DNA from: Candidatus Poseidoniaceae archaeon
GTDB lineage: Archaea > Thermoplasmatota > Poseidoniia > Poseidoniales > Poseidoniaceae
Assembly (NCBI GenBank): GCA_022452125.1
Contig: JAKURJ010000023.1
Coordinates: forward strand, 1 to 16,228
Direction of reading: 5' to 3'
DNA length: 16,228 nt
Part shown: positions 1 through 7,800 of the stretch, one piece after another
Position numbering within the stretch: the first letter of the stretch is position 1
Layout of the letters: every line of letters begins with the position of its first letter
Program-made: the position numbers and the translations under genes
The notes under the pieces: generated by a model
The model's input: only the letters and a program-made list of their open reading frames with translations
What the model was told of the DNA's origin: nothing
Databases searched by the model: none

Positions 1-107
1 CTGTAGTTGGTCCCTTTGACTGGGTTATATGGCTGCTAGACAGGATGGAAGAGCAACCTTCCGAAACTTCGCCTGTGTATGAATTACACAAGGAATGGAA
101 GCCATGA
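1..107 (+). CDS. C-terminal end of an unidentified protein (5' truncated)
   Basis: An open frame enters from the left edge (complete codons from base 3) and ends at TGA 105-107, giving about 34 residues. They include a hydrophobic, tryptophan-containing stretch (GPFDWVIWLLDRM) and a charged tail ending HKEWKP. The composition is protein-like and the frame faces the minus-strand Rieske gene, so a convergent gene end is plausible. The aromatic and hydrophobic segment could be the end of a membrane protein, but I do not recognise the family and the fragment is too short to assign a function. The 69 bases that follow, up to the Rieske stop, hold nothing I can identify. Confidence 0.45.
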   Translation, partial: VVGPFDWVIWLLDRMEEQPSETSPVYELHKEWKP

Positions 108-176
108 CAATTCGAATCAAGGGGTATGTACTGATTTACAATATCCTATGGCACCACTAGAGTTAGTTGAAGTTAC

Positions 177-548
177 TTAATTGATTTTGATTTCGATGTT
201 TCCATCTTTTACACGAGTTTCATAGATTTTGAGATCTTTTTGCTTGCTCATTTTACCAACGAGTTTTCCATACGGTGGGTATAGAGGGAAAGGAGACCAT
301 TCGACCAATTCTCCAGTATCGATTTTGTGAGTAGTTTGATGTAATGGACATCGGATACAATCGTTCTCAACCTTGGCCCCGTAAGCTAGCGGCCATCTCA
401 TGTGACGACACAGAGCCTCTGTAGCAAAATATCGGTCATCAACTTGACCAATCAACACCATCTTTTTGGCCACAGTACGCATTTTCTTCTTACCTGGCTT
501 GAGTTTTGATTGCTTTATTGCTACATGCCAAGTCATGATATCACTCAC
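177..548 (-). CDS. Rieske-type [2Fe-2S] ferredoxin-like protein
   Basis: This is a small soluble protein of 123 residues built as a single Rieske domain. The cluster ligands are visible as C47-x-H49 (CRHMRWPL) and C67-x-x-H70 (CPLH), 17 residues apart, with one extra cysteine at C64 just before the second pair. No membrane segment is seen, so it should be a cytoplasmic electron carrier or an oxygenase-associated ferredoxin rather than a bc1-type subunit. The start is GTG at 548. It overlaps the TGA stop of the upstream SDR gene in a GTGA tetranucleotide, which suggests translational coupling. An in-frame ATG four codons downstream is the alternative start. The partner that receives its electrons is not evident; the co-encoded SDR is the obvious candidate by context. 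The Rieske assignment is strong; the pathway is unknown. Confidence 0.88.
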   Translation of the reverse strand: MSDIMTWHVAIKQSKLKPGKKKMRTVAKKMVLIGQVDDRYFATEALCRHMRWPLAYGAKVENDCIRCPLHQTTHKIDTGELVEWSPFPLYPPYGKLVGKMSKQKDLKIYETRVKDGNIEIKIN

Positions 549-1273
549 GCTAAAATCTGTGACATGCCACCATCAAGGTGCATGATCTGTCCAGTGAAAT
601 TATCAGGAGCCCCCGTGAGTAGCCAATGGATGCTGCTAGCAACTTCGTCTGCCTCATTGATTCGCTTCAATGGAATCATCTGTGCTGAGGCTTCCCTCAT
701 GGCATCTGAGCGCAAAATGGTTGATGCTAATCGGGTGTCAGTCAGTCCCGGAGCGACTGCATTTACTCTGATTCCTCTCTTGGCATAGGTTGCTGCTGCA
801 GACCTTACCATCGATTCTACTCCTCCTTTTGCTGCTGCAATAGCTTCATGGTTCACTAGACCTAAACTACCTGCAACGCTAGAGGTGAAAACCATTCTAC
901 CTCCACCCATTTTCAACATGGCTTTACCACACAAGGAGAGGGTCAGGAAGGCACTGCTGAGATTGGTAGAGATTACCTCATTGAAAGCATCCAAACTCAG
1001 TGCATGAGGTGGTCTGATTGCAATTGAGCCTACCAAATGAGCTACGCCTGAAATTTGCCCATCGCCTTGCTCTGAGGCTTTGGCTATGGCCTCTGAAATG
1101 GATTCTTGGTCTAGTGCATCTCCTTGAACGATTGTAGCGCCCAGTGCCTCGAGGTCTTCTACTCGAGATCTATCACGCACTAGACACGTAACTGCTGCTT
1201 GGCTTTCTAGCAACTTCTGGGCTGTAATTTTAGCAATGTCACTGCTTCCACCAACGATTAGATATGACCTCAT
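545..1273 (-). CDS. SDR-family (short-chain dehydrogenase/reductase) protein lacking the catalytic Tyr
   Basis: The protein has 242 residues with a Rossmann fold. A cofactor-binding loop GGSSDIA is at residues 8-14, an acidic GDA at 51-53, HLVGS (in place of NNAG) at 79-83, the structural Asn N104, a serine pair at S131/S132, and the conserved PG after the last active-site helix (APG 174-176). The family's YxxxK is replaced: K149 is present but the residue four before it is I145 (NHEAIAAAK), so the usual proton-donating tyrosine is missing. Either H142 or another residue takes its place, or the protein is not a standard oxidoreductase. The ATG at 1273 lies about 25 bases from the centre of a strong TATA box, so the transcript is probably leaderless. 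The Rieske gene follows with a 4-base overlap. Fold assignment is firm; substrate is unknown. Confidence 0.88.
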   Translation of the reverse strand: MRSYLIVGGSSDIAKITAQKLLESQAAVTCLVRDRSRVEDLEALGATIVQGDALDQESISEAIAKASEQGDGQISGVAHLVGSIAIRPPHALSLDAFNEVISTNLSSAFLTLSLCGKAMLKMGGGRMVFTSSVAGSLGLVNHEAIAAAKGGVESMVRSAAATYAKRGIRVNAVAPGLTDTRLASTILRSDAMREASAQMIPLKRINEADEVASSIHWLLTGAPDNFTGQIMHLDGGMSQILA

Positions 1274-1293
1274 ACTTTCACGTTCGTTTGTTT

Positions 1294-1302
1294 CTATTTA
1301 TA
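1294..1302 (-). promoter_or_regulatory. TATA box (box A) of the SDR-Rieske unit
   Basis: On the minus strand the sequence reads TATAAATAG, a near-ideal archaeal TATA element. Its centre is about 25 bases upstream of the SDR start codon at 1273, the spacing at which archaeal transcription begins, so the mRNA should start at or very near the ATG with no leader. The SDR start indeed has no clear Shine-Dalgarno motif. The rest of the 1274-1401 gap shows no other feature I can support. Confidence 0.7.
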
Positions 1303-1385
1303 CTACTGTTCGAGTTCATTTGTTGAGCATATGCATTAGGAATAGAACATTGATTGATAAGTAATGAGTTGGATTTTGTAACACG

Positions 1386-1393
1386 AAAAGGAG
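1386..1393 (+). promoter_or_regulatory. Ribosome binding site deciding the DUF2892-like start
   Basis: The motif AAAAGGAG is a strong Shine-Dalgarno sequence. Eight bases separate it from the GTG at 1402, so translation should begin there and not at the farther upstream TTG (1354) that opens the reading frame. Confidence 0.7.
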
Positions 1394-1401
1394 TTGTGCT
1401 C

Positions 1402-1626
1402 GTGAATATTGGTTTGTTTGACAGAGTCCTGAGGTTATTCGCTGGGCTTGGAGTAGTCCTTTTCGACTATATCGCAAACTCAACATGGGAATTCATCTTC
1501 TTGATATTCGGCGTTTGGACCGTAACCACTTCAGTTTTTGGCTGGTGTCCATTTTACAAGGTATTTGGAATGAACACATGTCCAGCTTCATTCAAATTGA
1601 AGCATGAGGTTAATCAGGCTGAATGA
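1402..1626 (+). CDS. Small DUF2892-type (YgaP-like) membrane protein
   Basis: With the GTG start at 1402 the protein has 74 residues. It shows the DUF2892 pattern: a short amphipathic N terminus (MNIGLFDRVLRLFAG), two membrane segments at about 8-24 and 30-47, and a cysteine-containing end (GWCPFYKVFGMNTC; C49 and C60). This family consists of small integral membrane proteins, some fused to rhodanese domains (as in YgaP); its role is not settled. The reading frame opens earlier, at a TTG at 1354, but the polar N-terminal extension does not fit the family and the SD supports 1402. It is transcribed divergently from the SDR. Its TGA (1624-1626) directly touches the stop of the convergent PIN-domain gene. 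Confidence 0.8.
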   Translation: MNIGLFDRVLRLFAGLGVVLFDYIANSTWEFIFLIFGVWTVTTSVFGWCPFYKVFGMNTCPASFKLKHEVNQAE

Positions 1627-3528
1627 TCAGATTTCTTCCTCGACAATATCTTCTGTTTTTGAGATAAATGAAATCGCTTCAGGGTTCTCTACAGCAACAA
1701 TTCCTCGTATATTGTGAATATCCCTAAGGATATCGGTAGGAGGAGCTACCTTGATCCTTGATTCATGGATTTCAATGGTACTTCCCGGCGCAGCCTCTAC
1801 ACCGCCATCAGGCAGCCAAAGTCCAATCGCACCAATTTCAGGGTGGTGAGAAACCAACAGAACTCTGCCGCTTTCATCCTCATCAATTCTAACAATTGTT
1901 AGCGGTGAATTTTCCGGAATGAGTTTTGTTGATGGTTGCCATTCATTCCATGTCTCATCAAGAGGCTTGGATAGTTCCTCAGCCTTCCTGTCGATTTGAG
2001 ATATCTGAGTTTCAAACTCCTTTGATGCATCTTGAGAAAGCGCGTTTAATCGGTCAACTAGAGTCCTTAAGCCCTCATATTGTATTTGCTCTTTTTCTGT
2101 CATTGCAGTGTTCGCCAACAGCAACATTTCAGCAAGCATTTCCAGTTTGTCATTACGTGCTTCCTCGATAGCACATTCCATCGCTTCATCGAGTATCTCA
2201 ATCGCAAGTCCTGGACAATCTATCGCAAGTAGAGAATTACCAATATTGGTTAGAATATCAGTAGCTTCACATTTATCTTCTGATACGATTGCATTCGCTG
2301 ACTTAATGTGAGCCTTTGCTAGGTCATTATCGCCATCAATGTGCCTAGAAATACCGGCTAAAACCAGATGTCCCAATCGATTTGCTCCAATAGTCTGAGA
2401 TTGCCTATCAGCAGTCTCAAACAGCATTGCAGCACGATTCCAATTCTTCGCACCCAGTGCCAGTAATCCCAACTGGTGCATTGCTCGCATTTCAGCTCCA
2501 ATGTCATCGATTAGAGTTGCAAGTGAAAGTGCTCGGGAAAGATGTAATCTCGATAACTTGAGATTACCAGACATTTTGGCTAACATCCCCAAAGCAGATT
2601 CCATTCTGTATAGGTTCCCCGACATCGCTCTGTGCGCTAGTTCAGCCAACTCTTCACCTAGAGGCGCTAGTCCGATTCCCGTCGTTTCCAAGACCTCGCT
2701 CATCAATTCAATTGTTGAATCGTAAGCGGTTTTTATGTCATCAGAACTTCCATCGGATGAAAGGTTAGACAAGTGCTCGTCCAACTTAGAGACTGGTGAG
2801 CAAATTTCTGGCAATGAGCCTAATTTGTTCATAGTAGATTTCTTGACGCGCTCACCACGAATAGATCGAATTAATCCCGCAATCAATTTCCCTTCATCGG
2901 TTTCAACTGTGTCCTCGACCTCCTCTGCCAAAGCAACTCTCGATGAAAGTAAGGAATCTACCATCCAAGTCAATTTTGCTTGGATATCATATTGGCCTGC
3001 TCTACTGATTGCGTATCTCATTTCAGCGGCTCTTACTGTTCTGGATAGACTTCTCATCCTAGTTCTCTGGCCTGCGTCTCCAGAATCTGCAAGTCTTTGC
3101 AGGAATGTGGATGGGGGACAAGTCTCGAAGTTTAGATTGGCTTTCTCTCCGGTTGTGGTCATCTTGTAATCGTCGGAAACAAGAGTTACTTTGTGACCTT
3201 CATGGGCTAGTTTAGAACCTAAAATCATCAATGACAAATCGACGTCTTGTGGGGATGCTTTTTCTCCAATATGTTGTGCTAGTGCTCTAACTTCAGCCTC
3301 ATCAATTGTGACTGTAATAAGCAAATCACGAATCTCTTCCAATAGGTTGGGCTGACCTTTCCATCTTTGGAATCGGACTGTCTTGATTTCGCCATGGACG
3401 CCGGGAGTCACGTAAAGGGCTGAATCATCAGCGTCGAGGATCTTCTTTAGGTCGCTGAGAAAGCCGTTAGGCGCCATCGAACCGACGTGAATAAAGCAGT
3501 TTGAATCCACTACCCACACGTTCGCCAT
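1627..3528 (-). CDS. PIN-domain protein with TPR-like helical middle and C-terminal beta domain
   Basis: The protein has 633 residues in three parts. Residues 1-145 form a PIN (PilT N-terminus) nuclease-like domain with the expected acidic residues in order: D8 (VVDSN), E47 (VHGEI), D95/D97 (QDVDLSL) and D119 (LVSDD). These normally bind Mg or Mn for RNA cleavage. Residues about 290-455 are helical, with repeating 30-40 residue units rich in A, L and G (for example GNLYRMESALGMLAKMSGN), resembling TPR repeats. Residues about 495-520 may form a coiled coil, and 540-633 look like a small beta-rich domain. Most PIN toxins are about 130 residues, so this is not a simple VapC, and no antitoxin-like gene is adjacent. 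The gene begins 37 bases after the DUF3817 gene and may share its transcript. An AT-rich stretch near 3550-3563 could be an internal promoter. RNA-directed nuclease activity is likely by family; the target is unknown. Confidence 0.8.
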   Translation of the reverse strand: MANVWVVDSNCFIHVGSMAPNGFLSDLKKILDADDSALYVTPGVHGEIKTVRFQRWKGQPNLLEEIRDLLITVTIDEAEVRALAQHIGEKASPQDVDLSLMILGSKLAHEGHKVTLVSDDYKMTTTGEKANLNFETCPPSTFLQRLADSGDAGQRTRMRSLSRTVRAAEMRYAISRAGQYDIQAKLTWMVDSLLSSRVALAEEVEDTVETDEGKLIAGLIRSIRGERVKKSTMNKLGSLPEICSPVSKLDEHLSNLSSDGSSDDIKTAYDSTIELMSEVLETTGIGLAPLGEELAELAHRAMSGNLYRMESALGMLAKMSGNLKLSRLHLSRALSLATLIDDIGAEMRAMHQLGLLALGAKNWNRAAMLFETADRQSQTIGANRLGHLVLAGISRHIDGDNDLAKAHIKSANAIVSEDKCEATDILTNIGNSLLAIDCPGLAIEILDEAMECAIEEARNDKLEMLAEMLLLANTAMTEKEQIQYEGLRTLVDRLNALSQDASKEFETQISQIDRKAEELSKPLDETWNEWQPSTKLIPENSPLTIVRIDEDESGRVLLVSHHPEIGAIGLWLPDGGVEAAPGSTIEIHESRIKVAPPTDILRDIHNIRGIVAVENPEAISFISKTEDIVEEEI

Positions 3529-3565
3529 GAATTGCGTTCATGGAACTATTAGTTTGTTTTAACGC

Positions 3566-3865
3566 CTATACTGATTGGCCTTCAGAAGGAGTTTGCTCAT
3601 TCAGATATTTCCTATCAAACCAGATTGGTCCACCTGGTGGGATTGCAGCTAGCATCCCATAAATCGCAAGATTAGAAGGCATTCTGCCCTTATGCTGTTC
3701 CCACCAAACTAGTGCGCAGTAAAGGATGAACAAGAACCCATGAATCGGCCCAATGATTTTCACGAGGATTTCATTGCCTCCAATGTATTTCAGTGGCATA
3801 GCCACGAAAAACAAAGAGATCGTAGAAATTGTCTCTAAGACTCCGGATACTCTGAACAGACTCAT
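3566..3865 (-). CDS. DUF3817-type small integral membrane protein
   Basis: The protein has 99 residues and about three membrane segments (roughly 5-22, 32-52 and 62-80). It begins MSLFRVSGVLETIS and carries the family's hallmark blocks: a glutamate in the first helix, AMPLKY, and GPIHG followed by a hydrophobic helix. DUF3817 proteins are small membrane proteins with no established function. The reading frame opens 13 codons upstream at 3904, but the start at 3865 is preferred because it overlaps the stop of the ATPase gene as ATGA and lies just after GGTGGAAGC, a usable Shine-Dalgarno context. Its position inside the ABC operon suggests co-expression with the transporter, but a functional link is only inferred. 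Confidence 0.82.
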   Translation of the reverse strand: MSLFRVSGVLETISTISLFFVAMPLKYIGGNEILVKIIGPIHGFLFILYCALVWWEQHKGRMPSNLAIYGMLAAIPPGGPIWFDRKYLNEQTPSEGQSV

Positions 3866-4825
3866 GCTTCCACCATCGGCCTTGACGAACCACATGATGG
3901 ACATAATTGTTCGTCACTGTCCTTGTAATCATGCTTGCAAGCAGGGCAGGTAGATGCTAGGACCATCTTACCCATCGACTCTACAGACTCTCCTTGCAAA
4001 GAAATGTAACCGCTATTGATATTTCCAACAGTGTATCTGCCGGCACCACCAAGTCTGACCAATAAATCTGGAGGCAGGGTTACCGTTCCTGTTTCATCGA
4101 TGATGAGTTCTCTATCTTTAGTTAGGTTCTCTACGTCAACAGATTCTCCGTGCTCTGCAACGAATCTTCCGTCTCTCAACTCCAGAGAGCGGTTAGCGAA
4201 TGCTGCAACTTCTTTCGAGTGCGTAACCAGTAAGAATGAGACCCCATCGTTCTCGTGTAGGTCTTTGAACAGCGCTAAGACTTCTCTGCTGGTAACCGGG
4301 TCTAGTGCTCCTGTCGGCTCATCTGCCAATATCAATCGAGGCTGAGTGATCAATGCGCGAGCGATTGCTACACGTTGTTGTTCTCCTCCGCTTAACATGG
4401 CTGGTAGTGCCTTCAAGCGATGACTCATTCCTAGTTTAGTAAGCATTGCATCTGCTAGGGCCAAGGCTTTCCTTGACGGAACTCCTTGATGGCGAAGTGG
4501 TTGTGCAACGTTATCGCGAGCATTCAAATCGGGCAACAAATTTCCCTCTTGGAAAATGAACGATACCGTCTTTTGTCGAAGTTCGACCAATTCTTGACCT
4601 GTCAATCTGGTCATGTTTTTTCCAGCCAAACTTAATGAAACCTAACTCGGTTTCAACAATCCACCAAGGCATTTCATCAAGGATGATTTTACATAAACTC
4701 AAGATCCAACAACTGCGATCCTTCATATCGATATGAAGCCCTCTCAGAGCCACTACGTTTCCATCTTCAGCTTTGGATTCGTATACGTGATACAGACCAT
4801 CTGCGTGTAAAATTGTATCAGCCAT
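3862..4825 (-). pseudogene. Second ABC ATPase (MacB/LolD type) with C-terminal zinc ribbon, disrupted in the Walker A region
   Basis: The N-terminal part from ATG 4825 (MADTILHADGLYHVYES) and the main part reading through 4629-3862 belong to one ABC ATPase but lie in different frames. The main part keeps the Q-loop (FIFQEGNLLPD), signature LSGGE, Walker B ILADEPTGALD and H-loop VTHS. The segment encoding the P-loop (about 4631-4720) is broken. About eleven bases seem missing after MKD, and the frame that matches the family then reads AVVGS, a TGA at 4699-4701, KSSLMKCLGGLLKPS, a TAG at 4642-4644, and LAGKNM. The P-loop glycines are lost. After the ATPase core is an extension of about 85 residues with a GTVTLPPDLL segment and a CPAC...CPSC zinc ribbon (3892-3948). 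The ATG at 4825 follows the SD GGGGGAG in the end of the permease gene. It may be a true pseudogene or a local sequence error. Confidence 0.75.
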
Positions 4826-4827
4826 CT

Positions 4828-7800
4828 TCACTCCCCCTTGAGGACACTAGCCAAGTCAGACTTCAGTGCCTTGCGTGTTGTAACCAGCAATGCTACAACA
4901 ACTGCTGCAAATACTGCTAATGAAACTAGAATGATTTGAGTCCATGGATATACTAGCGTGCGATCTATCACCGTACTAGAACCACCAAATATTTGGAAGA
5001 TAAATCCGAAGATATCGAAGAATCCATTGAACGATAGCGAAAGGGCAACACCAAGTACAACTCCAAGAGCCATCGATACGATGACAATCGATAGAATCTC
5101 AAAGAGTACTAACCTGATTATCTGATTTGGAGAGGCTCCAATTGCCTGCAATACTGCAAGTTCTTTTTGTCTCTGATTTAGAACTAAAGACAGGAATACG
5201 AAACTTGAGGCTACTGCTGCTACACTAGCTACGACGAATTGCAAGGATAGAAGACCAGGTGTGCCGAAAATCAGTCCACCGTTGCGTTCTACTTCCTTAT
5301 GCTTACTTGACCAATCCATTGTTTCTGAGACTCTTGAGTCAGCCTCCAACTGAGATGCTAGGGACTCCAATTCGTCTCCTTCAACACCGTCTACTCTAAC
5401 AATCCAGGTTGTTGAAGTATAGTTGTCAGCAGCATCATTTCCAACGAGTGACCGCCACTTATCTTCACCAATAATCAATGTTGATTCGACGACTGTGGAA
5501 TCTATACCAGGAAGATATTCGTGCACTCCCATGTAATACATTTCAGTGCTGAACTTTGTAATCTCTAACCTAACAGTTGTATCTGCTAGGAACAACGGTG
5601 CGGCGAGAGGTGGTGGAATCATCGAAGCACCCGATGCACAAGATGTGACATCACTGTTACTTCCATCAGGGCATGTTGTGTTAGACAAGGTTGCGCCAGA
5701 GAATTCCACTAGACCGAATAATCCATTCAAGTTTGCATCGGTCAAGTCTGCACCTTCTATCGAACCTCCAGCGAAATTAACAATGACAGTGTTCTCAAGA
5801 TTAGCACCTGTAAGGTCGGCGTTTGACAAATCAGTGTCAAACAGTATCGACTCACTAAGGTTCACATTAGACATATCAGCGCCAGAAAGATTGGTTAGTG
5901 ACAAGTCAACTCTTCCTAAGTTTCTCTCGTTCATATCCTGCCCAACTAAATTCAGACCGGACCAATCGCCTTCCATCAATTCAGTGTATGCAAAGAACAG
6001 CGCATTCGGGTCCTCTTCGCCTGTTCCTCCAGTTGTGAAGTTGAACTCAATCTTCTCCCATACTAGAGTCACGGTTTCTGATTTTTCATCTGATTCATCG
6101 AGTAGTTCATCATCCAAGCGATTTTCATCTCCTCCTCTATCTGAACCAGGAAGGTCAAGTGAGTATGCTGCATCAGGACCTGCGGAGAATCCGCCGCTTT
6201 GGTAGGCATCTAAGGCATCAGAAATATCATCTCCGGGAAGAGCTTGTTCACTCCATCTCAATACATCATCACTGCTCTCTAAGAGTACGTATGTTTGAAG
6301 ACTCTCTCCTCCAAGTTCATCGGTGAGAGCGAGTTGTGGAACGCTCGTCGCTACAGGTTTCACATCAGCGTCAGCATATTCTTTGACAATGCTAATAATT
6401 TCTGACTCGTTGACATTTTGCTCCATTTGAATTTGCAAATCAGAACCCACAGTTGCATCAACTGTCTTCTCATCAACAATTGTTCCCGTGTATCCCTGAA
6501 CAGCTGCTAGAGTAACAATTGACAAAGTAAGTAACATGATTACTGCCAATCTGTTGACTGATTCTGCAGAACCTGAACCCTTGAGGCCTCGCTTTACGTC
6601 CTTTAGCAAAGGTGTTCTTCCGAAAATCACCTGCATGATTTGCGGTCCTTTAGCACCGATTCTGCCTAACAGAAGCGCACCGCCAATCCACAAAGCGAAT
6701 GGGCCAAATATTCCGATCAATCCTTCGACAAAGAAGTTGGAGACAATTCCATCTTCACTTCCATTCATCTCAAGCCATGTATCGATTACTGCTAACATTC
6801 CGAATAGGAATGCTGTCCAGTGTAGCCAACGCTTTGGTTCAGATTTCTTGGTTGTCTTCTTGACACCTTCTTCGATTTCCAACTCGATGAAGTCACGAGC
6901 TCGACTTCGACCGAATAGAATCGCAAGTCCGAGTGTTGTGACTGCTGTGAATAGGGTAGACCATATTCCAAGGGTTGGATTTACATCGAAATCTCCAGTT
7001 CTGAATTCCATGAATCCTACTGCAGACAAAACGATTGGAACTGCTAGAAGTGCCAAAATGTACCCAATCAGCCAAGCAACGGAAGACATTACGAATAATT
7101 CCAGTAATACCATTCCTTGTAGAGTACTTCCATCTGCACCAATCACCCGATGTATGCTAACTTCTCTACGTCTTTGTTCGAGCGAAAGTACCAATCCATA
7201 AATCAGTACAGCAATTGATAAAATCACAATTGGAATCATGATAATGTAATCGAAAATTTGGATTAATCCAAGGAAGATATTGAGGAACGTGATTGTACCA
7301 GTGACGATATCAGTGTAGTACAATTCTACCCCTTCATCAGTGTAATTCCCAGCTTGCACTCTGGTTCCTAAGTCCTCTAACCATTCTTCTGCATCTGCCG
7401 TAGAACTCGTTGGAAGTTGTCCTCTGTCGATTGTTACTCCCAAATACATGTGGTCATAAAACATCAGAGTTCCACGCTGTGATTCATCTAAAACTTCCCA
7501 AGTTGTGAATATAGGATTGAAAGGTAAAGTCGGATTTCCAAAATCCCAGGGCTCATATATTCCCACAACGGTTAGATCTTCTACTGTCATCCACATTCTA
7601 CAGTAAATCATTTCATTGTTTTCAGGAGTGATTTCACCGTCACAATTCTCGTCGGTAATTGAACCCTCGACGAGGGTTGATTCGTCCACAACATAAGCAA
7701 ATGTTAGCGAATCCAGTTTATCACCAACGTTCGCTTGTGCCTGGCTTGCAATAGCTGATGGCAGGATAATTCCGCGATTATCGCTCATATTTTCAGGAGA

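Noticed and set aside
111..118. TTCGAATC, which resembles a tRNA T-loop
   Set aside because: No five-base-pair stem flanks it and no acceptor, D or anticodon arms can be drawn in the surrounding bases.
1354..1401. N-terminal extension of the DUF2892-like protein from the TTG at 1354
   Set aside because: The polar extension does not fit the family and the strong SD at 1386-1393 points to the GTG at 1402.
1627..3528. VapBC-type toxin-antitoxin pair
   Set aside because: The PIN domain is only the N-terminal quarter of a 633-residue protein and no antitoxin-like small gene is adjacent.
4631..4720. Programmed frameshifting or stop-codon recoding in the second ABC ATPase
   Set aside because: Two different stops plus a probable deletion of about eleven bases and loss of the P-loop glycines cannot be repaired by one recoding event; damage or sequence error is simpler.
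5546..6205. A long plus-strand open frame opposite the permease gene
   Set aside because: It is antisense to the conserved permease, is serine- and proline-rich in the way expected for a reverse-frame shadow, and has no recognisable domain.
6536..7201. Another long plus-strand open frame opposite the permease
   Set aside because: Same reason: it mirrors membrane-segment codons of the real gene and has no supporting start signal.
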